A program made the position numbers and the translations under genes. A DNA stretch of 64,000 nt from assembly GCA_964247055.1 (NCBI GenBank), contig OZ176053.1, forward strand, positions 11,222,001 through 11,286,000, in the 5' to 3' direction. This stretch comes from Paragordius varius. Its lineage: Eukaryota > Nematomorpha. Shown in pieces: positions 1 to 12,000 of this stretch. Below the pieces are notes generated by a model. It was not told where the DNA came from, did not search any database, and saw only the letters and a list, made by a program, of their open reading frames with translations. Each line of letters opens with the position of its first letter. The first letter of the stretch is position 1.

Positions 1-2181
1 TTTGATATGCTTCCTGCATTTTAATACGTTCAAAATCAAATTGCCCAAGAATCTTATGATCAGGGTATTCTTTCGTGTTAAAATCGACATGTAGGTCTAC
101 GTGGGAATTCAGTTGTCTAATCGAGTCTTCATCATCATCATAGGGATTATGTCCTTGGGCATTTGCGTAGTTTTGAGATCGTTGTGCGCTCTGAGCCTCA
201 TTGTCCCGTTCTATGTGTATTTTGACGATAGCGTTCCCATTAACCTTTTCGTCTTCAGACGAATCATATTTTACGTCTATATGTAAATTTTGATCAGCTA
301 TAGAACCATGATTTGATGAATCATTTCTCACAGACACAGTGATATTCGACCATTTTGCATCATCGTTTGTTGAGTAATGGCCATGAAATTGATAATTTTT
401 AAGCCCATTTCCCAAACTGCCGTCATGATCGGCTAAAATAAGAAAATAAAATGGACCCCATTAAAACAATTCCTTAGAATATATTGCTAAATAAAATAAT
501 TTAATTACTTGTTTTTAACTTCATATTACATAGTTAAAAGAAGTATAAAATAACCTGTGTCTAATTGAGAAGATATATCAATCTCATGATTTAGTGCTGG
601 GAATTGCGTTGATTCCATTTCGGATTTATACCTCATATTATGTGCAACTCTCTTTCGATCATATTGCATATATTTCTTAATAAACAACCTAATATATTTA
701 AATATTTATTTATAAATGGAAGAAGGCGTGATGGTATAGTAGGTAGGGCGCGAGACTCTTGCACTGCGTGCCAGAGTTTGAACCCCGAAACTACGCAATT
801 TTTCCATCATCACTGTCAGACCTGGGCAGACGAGTGTTTGTTTAAGCTTTCACAACTCCGGGTACAATTTAAGTCCCTACATATATTAAAGGAAAAAAGA
901 GATTTTAAACTGTATATTATTTTGGTTTATAAATGGAAACCTTATAAAACTCAAAGTAAGAATCATATTGTAGAAATAAGTGTATTTGATAATAGAGTTT
1001 AAACTTTAAACCACAAAACGGAAATTTTTTCAAAAAATATTTAGAATTCCAAAAGACGTAAAACAGTTTTCTTGCATAAAATTTAAGGAGGATTAGATTA
1101 GATTATGCATAACGTTATGATTATTCTAGATTTGTTTATACAGTGTTTGATTTTTCTAAAAAAATAAGCAATTTAATATTGTATTCATCGAAAAAGCTAT
1201 ACTATTGATTCCGTCCTAAAATATGGCAAACGTGATCCTAGTAAAACAATTTGCATTCAGAGCAAACTAAATTATAATTATTTTGTGGCTTTTCGATATA
1301 TTTTAGTGATATTTTTTGCTGCAATCGGAACAGAATTACGTTCACAGGGATGTTTTTTCGGTTTTTAAAATCAACATCAATATTTAGTGGTATGTATAAT
1401 ATAAATTCTAATTTTTGGATAAATTTATAATTTAGACTGTTTAATTTGTAAACACAACACTATCGAAAGAACAAAAATAAAAATATCTCTAAAATATTGT
1501 TCATTTAAATAATAATTTTTGTTTCAATAAAATAATGTTGTTTTCGGACAATAATGCTTATCACATAATTACAACATTTTAATTTAATACTATTCTTTGC
1601 AAGAGGTTACTAATCCCAAATTTTAGTAAATAGTATGCCCCAAATTCAATACATATCAATAAAAAACTAAAAATATGGAATATGAAATTTCCAATGCCGA
1701 ATAACAATAAAGGTAAACCTTTGATTTTGTAATGTTTTTGTTGAATATTCCGTTTCGAATTTCAGGTCATAACTGGTAAGAGATTTTACGGTTGAACCCT
1801 CAAACGTTGCTTGAAAAGTGTTTGGTCTTATGATTGCACCTTTGAAAGAGCGTGAATATTGACTCAGCAGATCTAATTGAAATTAATAATAAATGTTACG
1901 GTTATATAACTCTAATTTTTAGTAAAGGTTATATTTACAAGTTTTAGCCGCAGGTCGTTTCATGAGATCGTTATCAAGGGTACTCGACATTTTAAATATG
2001 TAATGCGCTGGTGCATTTTTATTGGGATAAGTGATGTCATAAACGAAACCAATATCCTCTGTCCATGTTTCCTTATTTTCATTAATTTCGATAGCCATTT
2101 TATGATCGTAAACTTGCTGCTTACCATTAATAAATGTTAAATGAGTAGTTGTACGTTTAGGCGATTCTTCCCTATATTGAC
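1..2181 (-). CDS. Exons 26-29 of the fusion gene: C-terminal lipoprotein region, runs off the window
   Basis: Exons 2181-1939, 1872-1719, 649-555 and 432-1 continue the frame with alternating polar/hydrophobic beta-type sequence, for example KNYQFHGHYSTND, and an acidic stretch YDDDEDS near 105-135. This corresponds to the long repetitive beta-sheet region downstream of DUF1081 in apolipophorin-like proteins. Individual domains cannot be named. A vWD domain, if present, would lie outside the window. Confidence 0.75.
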
Positions 2182-5100
2182 CTAATTAAATATTATATAT
2201 TTTCTTAGTTAAATATTATGTTTATGCAAAATAACATTTATAATTATTTATCCGACCGGTTATGTCCCAAATTCCTAGTTCAGACTTCAAGTCAACTTTC
2301 ATTGTCTTTTGGTCCAAATCAAATCTTCCATCCAAATCCGTTGTATGACTATTTTTAGATCCAGGTGTTTCAACGTGTACTTTAACTCTATATTTTGCCT
2401 CATCCTAAATAGCATAATTAATCAAAAGGTGTGCTCTTTAACAATAAAAGTAAATTTATTAACTACACTATGTCATAAATTTCATATAAAAGATTGGGAA
2501 CCTGTTTGGATGATTTTACACTAATTTCATAATGTTCTATGGTTGGATCAATCTTTTCAAGCGTTACGCCAGCCCCAAAGATTCCGGTTGGGAATTGGCC
2601 CTCCTTCTTGAAGGCAGATCCGGTGACTAAAGCCGATGGATATTGGTAGGACAAACATGCTTCCAAGCCAAATACCTTCTCAACTTTAGGTCCCGTACAA
2701 GCTTCGTTTGAATGCAAGCGGGTTGTGTCCAGCATTTCACCGTTCGATGCGATAGAAAATACCCGATTTCTAGTGATTATAAATTAATTTGGTTTTAACC
2801 TTAACCTATGTAAAATCAATGTGGCTTCTTTTCTAAATGAAAATGTGTGAATATTAATAAATACTTTTAGGACATGTCATAATGTTTCGTACTCACTGTA
2901 AATACGGGAATCTTAATTAAATATGTGATCAAATATTTTATAATTTTACATATCTTACCACAAACCGAAATAAAATGAGCTCAAAGGGTGCTATACCCTA
3001 GGATTTAAACATAGAAATTGAGGCTTTAGTTTATTAGCATCACACATACTAAACCTATGTTAATATATTTATAGCCCAATACATATAGAGTTTCATAACA
3101 TACTGTATTTGAAGGACGTCCATTTTGCGATCAGGTAACGTAAGTTTGTATTTCATACCACTTGATAAACTGTAATGCATATGGATGCCCAGCTCTGAGT
3201 TTGTGTGAATCAAAGTTGAAACTCCCACACCCGATAGACTTATGCCCATAAGAGATACCGAAGCTTGAACATACACGGCAGCGCTATTATTTTAATTACA
3301 TAATTTATTTGAATCGTAATTTTTAAAAAAATAAAATGAGAGGTTTAGTATCAACCTGGGTTTAATGGTTCCTTTCAATTGAATTTCTTGATTAAGGACC
3401 AAGTTATTCATATCGACGTATCCCATGATACCAATGTCCGTCACTGCGGCAGATTTTATAGTTATGTTTAGTGGGAACCCCAATCCGGTTGTAACTATAG
3501 CAGAATTATCTGCCAATAAAGTTGACTCCGTAAAACTTGTTTCCTGAAAATTAATGACAAAAATTATATGAAAAAATAAATTTTCTCCATAATGTTATTT
3601 TATGAAGGAAATAATTTTTTTATACCCGATATTTGGAAAACTGTTTGAGTTTCTGGAGAGCGGAAACAGGATCGGACATAATATTTTGAATATCACTACC
3701 CAAAATATCCCAAAATAAAATTTCTTTCCCACCCAACTTTAGAGATCCTAAGGCTTGAGCTTTATCGAGGTTCGGATCAGTTAATATTTTTAACATGGAG
3801 CTAATTAATTTTGAGCCCACTTCTGGCAAGCTTTCTTCCAAGCGGTTAGATCTATCATTGTTTTTCTGGCCTGCATTTTGTCTAATTTATGCAGAGTAAA
3901 TTAATTTCAATTCCAATATAAAAAATAAAATTCTCTAATATTTCAAAATAACACGATAGTGTCGCTTATACCTTTTTCTTCGTTGAATATTGTTGGACAA
4001 CTGATTTTGTTGTTGGGAAGACTGTGCAGACTGCAATTGGAGTAGGTTTAAAAGGGCATTTTGGTTTAGATTATTTTGTTGAGATGATTGGCTATTAGCT
4101 TGAGCAGCAAGGACATTTAGTTCATTGGTTAAAAGAGCTGTGGTCTCTAAATCCAAAGCAACCTAAACATAACAAAGCTCTGAAATAGTTTTACTAAATA
4201 AAAAATTATCGTTCAAGTTTTTTTCATTCATTTAATAATTGATATATTCAGGTTATTATAAATCTTACATCAATAAGGTTGTAATTGATCCCAAATACGT
4301 TAGCTTTTAATGCTAAACGGGCACTATTTATTCGGTCTTGATGGTAAAAGATGTGACCCTCACTGACGAACCCAGAATTAACTAATTCGTTGTGGAAAGA
4401 TTGTTCAAAATATTTTGAGAAGTGATGAGGATTTTCAGATTGTTGTCTATAAATTTTTAAAAATAAATAAAATCTATTTATTAAATATATGAATTAGAGT
4501 GACGAGAACGTTAGAAACATGTGTCAGAATCTATTTTTAACCTTTGGTTTCCATTATTTTTATTATTAGCATCATTTGCATCTGTATAGTAATTTGCATT
4601 GTTTAAAATTTGCTCTACGTGCGGTTCAATGGCACCCAACATATTCATTTCGCCAACCATTAATCGTAACTTTTCTTTTTGTGGGTCGGTACTTTCATTT
4701 ACATTTTTGTAAAAGGAATACACAAGAGTGGCGACTATTAGTTTATTGTGTAGATATAATTAATATAATTTTAAGTAATATTAATGGGTCTGCCTAAAAC
4801 TGTAGTTAAAATATTTGTAGTCTGTATAATATTACCGTCTCGATTGGCTTCATGTCTTAACGTTTCCCTAATCTCGTGCAAAGCCGCAGGGGTAGGGCAT
4901 TGATGAATCAATAAAAATGCACGCATTCTTATTTCGGCATCATTCCCTTGACTGAACAAATCTAGTAAATGTTTTTGGGCCTGACAAGGCATTTTTCTCA
5001 AAGATTCAACGGCTGCCACTTTTAGCTTGTGAGGAACGTATTGGTTTTGGAAGCATGTCACAACATGCGGAATTAGATTTGGAGAGAATCCTAGGTTCCC

Positions 5101-7698
5101 GAGTGATTTAAGTGCCGCAAAAGCCTTTTTGATAATTTTTTTTAAGTTATTATATTCAATGTCATTTATTAGTTATATATAATTATTATACGATTCTTAC
5201 TTTTTCCGCATTTCGGTCAGTGTAACTCGAACCACTGCAGGAATGCGTTAATGTTTGGGCAATATAATTGTGTAATTCCCTAGCCTCTGGGACATTTTGT
5301 AGATCTTGATAAAAAGGATTTGTTCTCGCCAGGTTATTTAGTAGGCTGGAGTATGCCAATGTAACGCTATCATCGCTTGAAAAAGCATTCATCAAAGGCT
5401 AATTAGATGAAACCGTAAAAAACGATATTTTGCGCCCAAATTAAAATCAAATATGTAATTGGAAATCAATATGTAGTTAATACAAAATTAAAATTAAAGA
5501 TAAAATTAACATAAAATACATTTAATGCATTGATCATTTCTATAGTTGGTTCAGGAATGAAAGATAGCGCAATTATCCAGTATTTAGCATGTCCTCTGGT
5601 AACAGCTCCACTTTCATATAATTTAACTATGGCTCCTATAGACTCCAAGGTTTGGGCCATAGGAACGGCATCAATGTAATGTTTGCTAAAATATTATTAC
5701 ATTGTCAAACTTTGGGTAAAAATTAAATTTAAAAATTTTGGCAGTTTATATTATCAGGTTTTATGCTTAAATATTTTCTGTTTGATTATCCAGTTTAAGT
5801 AATATAAGATCATTATGTTACACATCAATTTGTATACATGCGTTTTACTTAGCTTTACATTAATATAGTTAGGCATTTAAAATTTAATTAAAAAAAATAA
5901 TATTTATTATTTAACTTTACATTAATATAGTTAGGCATTTAAAATTTAATTAAAAAAATAATATTTATTATTTAGCCATATGAACGAATGATTGCGTCTA
6001 TTTAATGTAACTTAAATAGAGAAAACCTCGTATTGCTTAATATAATAGATAAATCATTCATTTATTTAGCCTATATAGTGTCCAATCTCCGATATTTAAT
6101 TGGAGCAGACTAATTTTATTTAAGTCACAATATATATATATACTAGGCTTTTTCGTGGAGGGATTCTGTGGACCATTGTGCATGTGAGTTACCATGGCTA
6201 TTTCTATTTCGATTTTTCGAATTCTCATTATTTTGTCTAAAAGAGGATCGTGATTGACTTCGGGCAGAGTCATCGGCATCCTGATTATTGTTTGGATTAC
6301 GATTTCGGTAATTATTGGACTTTTTTGCGTCTTTTGATGCCAAACTCTTTAATTCATGGTATAAATCTTGTATGGCCTGAGTTGATAAAGTGCGAACCGA
6401 TTCAACAAGTCGCAAAAATTTATGCGGGCTTTCCGGTTGAATTCCTACATCCTTGGTGTCTTGTGCCATGTCATATAATATATCTTTGGTCGGTTGAGTG
6501 TCGGATTGTTTTATCGAATACCTTTCTTCGTAAAATGATGATGATGCAGCCAAGTCAGATTCGATCACTAAAATGGGGTAAAAAATAATCTTAGCTTGAC
6601 TCTTTCACATTCTTTTACGTTAAGGAAAACGATATATTATTGTAAAATATACTTAATGATCATTTTGCTAAATAATAATTTAATCTAATCATTTTATATC
6701 ATTGTCAGAACAGCCCAATTTAATTTATGTATGCAAATATTAAAAAGTAAAAAATTAGTACTTTATAATGTTTATGCTAAATAATGAACTAGAGGGAATT
6801 AATCACTTTAAAAATATTCTTTGCCCGTATCAGTGGTAATCAAAACCAATGCCCACGGGTCGCATTAAAAGTGCTTTTTTATGACCTTGAATTGATTAAA
6901 TGAATTTATTCTCCTATTTAGAGAATAAATATCCGAAAATGTGTCAAACAATTATGAATATTTATCGGTATTATATAGTTCTCTTTGAGACAAGAAATAT
7001 ATATTTTTAGCCATTTAAAAGGCCTATTTTATGCATAATAAAACCGTGTTTGTCCTCCACAAAATAATACCAGATGAAAATATTTGACTAAATTTTGGAT
7101 AAAAAATAAAATAAGGCAATGCATCCCTGCATTTTGGGGCGTCTTTTATATAATCACATGTAATTTATAAAGTTACAATTACATTATCGATAAATTATTT
7201 ACTCGGTATATTCTGGGGTCTAGTTTGAGGTGCATCGATTGACATCCATAAATTTCGGTTGTAATAATTGCCATTTCTATTTTCATTTTTCCCATAATTT
7301 GCATTATAATTTGTGTCAAATCGTTGGTGACTAACATAATCCAAAGTTTGGTACATATCAGTTACAACCTTACCCGTTTCCTGACCCAAAACCCCGTTCA
7401 ACGTTAACTTTTCACGACATTGTGATTTGGCCAACACGTTATCGTGGCTCATGAATTGTTCACATTCTTTTTTACCCTTTAGCAATGATAGCACGTTGGC
7501 TTCTCCCTTTTAAAGGAATTATAAATAAATTAACTCTACGAGCTTTACTTTCTTAAATAATTTATTTAATATTTTGTGTTGTTTTGGTTCTCTCATTGAA
7601 AGAGATACTACAAATGATCAAAAAATTTTAATTAGTTTCATTTAATCTAATTTTTTTATTTATAACTTACATTATTAGTTGGTATCATTAATAGTAAA

Positions 7699-7739
<41 letters not shown>

Positions 7740-9033
7740 TAAAATTTAAAAAATAATATACTCCATGCGAAACGGATGGGTTATAACCAACACTTTGAGT
7801 ATCGTAACGGTCATGTGAACATTGAGATAAATCTTTAGATTTTTGAATGCGAACTTTAAACTGTCCCGTTGGTTGCTGTGCCCTATACACAGTTTGGCAT
7901 CGCCCAGTAGTATCCTCCTAAATATATATTTTTAGATTGAAATCCCTACAAACACTAAACAGTTACACATGGTAAATCAATTAACAAATTTAATGGAATA
8001 CATATACTCTTAAAAAGTATTTGTTTGAGGCAAATTTAACCTACCTCTGTTATCGTTTCTTCTCCATTTTGATCAAAACGGCTCATTGTATTTAGAAACA
8101 GATTCAGTATACCCTTCTTAATATTTACGGCTAATGGATCATCATCTGTTGCACTGCAAACTTTTCCAATTTTTCCATCATCAAAATTGAACAATATTGC
8201 GTTTCTAAGTTAAACAGATATATTCATTTATTTTATTTAATTTTACATTTATATGGTTGATATGAAACGTATTTTAGGAGGGTAAAATAAATAGTCAAAA
8301 AGCATATAACGCTTAAAAACTAAAAGAATAATCGAAAACCTTTGCAATTCTCTCTCTAATGCTTTGTTTCTATTCGCATCGCCAGAAGAGGAGCTATCAG
8401 AAAGAGGGGCAATATGTGCATTTGTTATCTAAATGGAAATATGTCATTTATTATCCAAAAATTTTGATTTTAAAATATAACCTAATGTTTTTCTTACCCA
8501 TAGTTGATATTTACATTGATCCAAGACTCTTATATCAACATCTGCCTGGATTCTATGGCCCATCATTGGGGCCGAATTGGATGCTTGATTATTTGCGTCA
8601 ATTCGAGTATCGATATTTGCATCGTATTTGTATTGATAAATGAAATTATTTTTATAACCAAACTTTTGATTTGATTCTATATGGGATATTATTTACATTG
8701 CATCAAGTATGTAACTATTTAATCCTAATTAACACAACATTGTATTTTTTCATACTATATTAGCGTAAATCATAAAATTAAGTACATACGTGAACAATAA
8801 GCATTACAGGCTGGACCTAAATACATATAAAAGTGTGAACACAAAATTTAATTTTAAAATTAAACAAATTATTTATACCTTGTTGCAAGTTATTGGCACG
8901 ATCAGTATCGTATGATCTCTTTCGTCTTCTTTTAGATTGTCCTAAATAATGTTTTAAATTTTAAAGTCAAACTAATACAATACTATCTCTAGTGTAATTT
9001 TTGTTATTACAATTCAATTTGACATTTATATAT

Positions 9034-9069
<36 letters not shown>

Positions 9070-12000
9070 ATATAAAATAATATTAGATGGAATAAGTAAT
9101 GTTTTTTATTAGATGGATCCCTAAACTTAAAAAACTAATATTAAGGTAAGTTTTTTTCGTTTTTGTATTCTACAGTCATGTTGTCTAAAATTATGTTAAA
9201 ATATAAATATAAACACTTTAAACCTAATTTAGTTAATTCAACCATAATACCAGCAGTATTTTAAACGATTTAACAAAGAATCCAAAAAGCGGGAAAGAGT
9301 TTAAGATTTTTTACGATTTTACATTTATTTAAAAATATTTTCGTAGATAGAATGCATATTTTTAAATATGTCCCAATATTAAAGATACTTCTAATAAGTC
9401 TATATTGCAAAGTGAAGGAAAAATTAGTTTAAAAAATAATGAAATGGTAAATACCGTAAGGTGCACATGTTTGTAAGCACTCTGCTTTGGTTATAAAATT
9501 ATTGCCATTTGAATGACAACCGCCATAAATGAATTGTTTGCAATCTTTAGCCATAGGATCGTAATAATATCGTGGCATATATGCTTCACATGGACCCGAA
9601 TACGGTGGCAAGTGACAAATGTCGGGTAGTTGTCTTTTTTTAAGGGACTGAATATTAAGTCCAAATATTTTATACATAAACTATTTTTGATAATACGTTA
9701 ACTACTCATATAGCATATCGGGCAAATATTTTAAATATACAAGTTTTTAAGTTGCAAAATTTTCTTTTTATAAGGTCTACATATATAGCAAAAATAAGCA
9801 CAATCATATAATTATAAATATGCCTAAATAGATTAGTTATAGAGATTAATGTTAAAGTTATCATTATAATTAAGAACATTTAATTTTTTTTGCATTACTT
9901 CAGATAAATCATCTTGATAATTGGATGAACTTTCTTGGTTTTGCTCATAACGTCTGGAATTTATATAATCGTTCTGTTCATATCCCTGGTTTTTCTCATT
10001 GTCGTATAAATCTTGATTGGAGGTGCGGTACGCAGAGCAACGAGTGTCTTATTAATGAAAATTATTTTTATATAAACCTTACGTATATACTTTTTTCTCA
10101 AATAGATAAAATAATTTTATATTTGAATTCTTAAATAGTCAAAAAAGAGTTCCCGCGTCCTTCTACTATTTCTATAATTTTTTTGATCCTTGCGTATATG
10201 ATATATATGGTTTTTAACAATAGTTTCAGTGGATCTATCAATTGTTTAAATATCTTACTTTAATCATTAAAACTACATTCGACTCTAAGGAATAGTTTGA
10301 TTAAAAAGTTCTTCCCTCGACCACATAGAGGCGTAGCTTGCATTTTTGGTGCCTGGTGCATGAATCCGTGATGGCGCCCCTCCCTTACCATGCTTTGCAT
10401 TTTAAAAAAATACTCAAATTCAAACCTTGATCATGACCACTTATGAAGAGGTAATTTTTTCTATTACAGTAAATATTGAAATTATACGGAAACGTTAAAA
10501 TATAAAGACAATTGTTTTTTTCTAAAAGAAATCATACTATTTTAACCTTAATATATCCCCTATAAAACTATTTAATTACAATTGTGAAATATAGTGATTG
10601 CGTTACCAATTATCATCTCTATTTTAAACTTTGCAGTTTAAAACAACCAGTTAGTTAAAAAAAATCCACTTTTAAAAAGTATGGGTGTCTTTTGAAAAAA
10701 AATATTTATATTTTATTTTTACATTTTGTCCGTATAATTTCAATTTTTATTGCATTCAAAATAATAACTTCTAAATACCTATTTTAAATAAAAAATTTAA
10801 ATCCGGCCCCCTTCCCCCCTCTAGCTACGCCTCTACGACCACACAAAAAATATTTTTTTACTATGCTCAAAAATTGCCAACTACTGTTTTCCATTTTAAT
10901 TAACCTATAAAGCATTAAATCCGGAATCGTTTTCTGTGAAACTATATCTGGACTCGGCATAGTTATAGAGTAAACTTTTCACACTGTTTTGGGTTTATAA
11001 ACCGGACCCGCTGTTTCAATGAGAAAAAACTCCTATTTTATCAAAATCACAATTAGATCTTTCACTGAACAAGTGGCATACAATAGTCTGTGGTTCATAA
11101 ATTTATTTTTATGCGGCCGACATTTTATCAGAAAAATAGGATATCTTCTTCTAATAATAAAAACGTTTGACCGAAAAACAATGGAATCAAACTCAATTTT
11201 TTTACTAGAGCTGGAATTTGCCAAATCGCTTTTTTAAATACATAATATGTAAAACCAAAAATTTTTTAACAAAACCGAAACCAAAAACGTTTAATCCATA
11301 ATATATATATATATATATGTTGGATTGCATTGAAAACACTTAAATTCTTGAAAAACAATTTTCACAAATTTGTGTTATTCATTCACATGTAGCAAATATT
11401 TCATATTTTGCGAAACAAGATAGCTAAATCTTGTGTTTGCGATATGGGCTACTTACCGGGTATGGGGCCTCCATACTGGAGCTCTGATTAAAAAATCTTT
11501 ACCATTAAGCTATTTTTAAAACTAGTTTTTATCACATATACGGTGAGAATTTAAGGGATTATGGTAAAATCAAAGTATGGTAATCAACAATTTCAATTTA
11601 TTTGATGGCTGAAATTTAACGTTTTTCATTTAACCACCAACTCTATATCTTTCTTTTTATGTATTTAGCCAGAGTCACCTATGGTTTTATAATTTTGTAC
11701 ATTATATGCAAAATCATGGGTGGTTATATTAATAAAAACATACATATGTAAAAAAACTGGTGTAGCCCGTATTCAAGTTTATTTTACTTGTATTAAATTA
11801 TTTGCATAACAAATATAATATAATATAATTTTTTATTGAACGATACGTTATTGAGATATCGCAAGAGCATAATATAACACTAGCAAGTTATTTTAATTAT
11901 AAAAGTAGGGATAGTCCTATAACAAATAAAATAAATAATTTTTTGTTGATTATTAAATCTAGATTTTCTATACTAAGCCAATTTATAAACTTTTTTAAGA

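Noticed and set aside
640-1002. Plus-strand open frame of 120 codons
   Set aside because: It overlaps an antisense LLTP exon at its start and a tRNA-like repeat, shows no domain, and is explained by the SINE-like GC-richer stretch.
7675-7760. Extension of the LLTP exon through the TA-repeat (YIYIYIYI)
   Set aside because: A good donor GTATATTA at 7761 ends the exon in phase with the next exon. The extension is just a microsatellite read in frame.
11019-11237. Overlapping open frames on both strands in the fusion-gene intron
   Set aside because: No recognisable motif, and the region lies between exons that join in phase without it.
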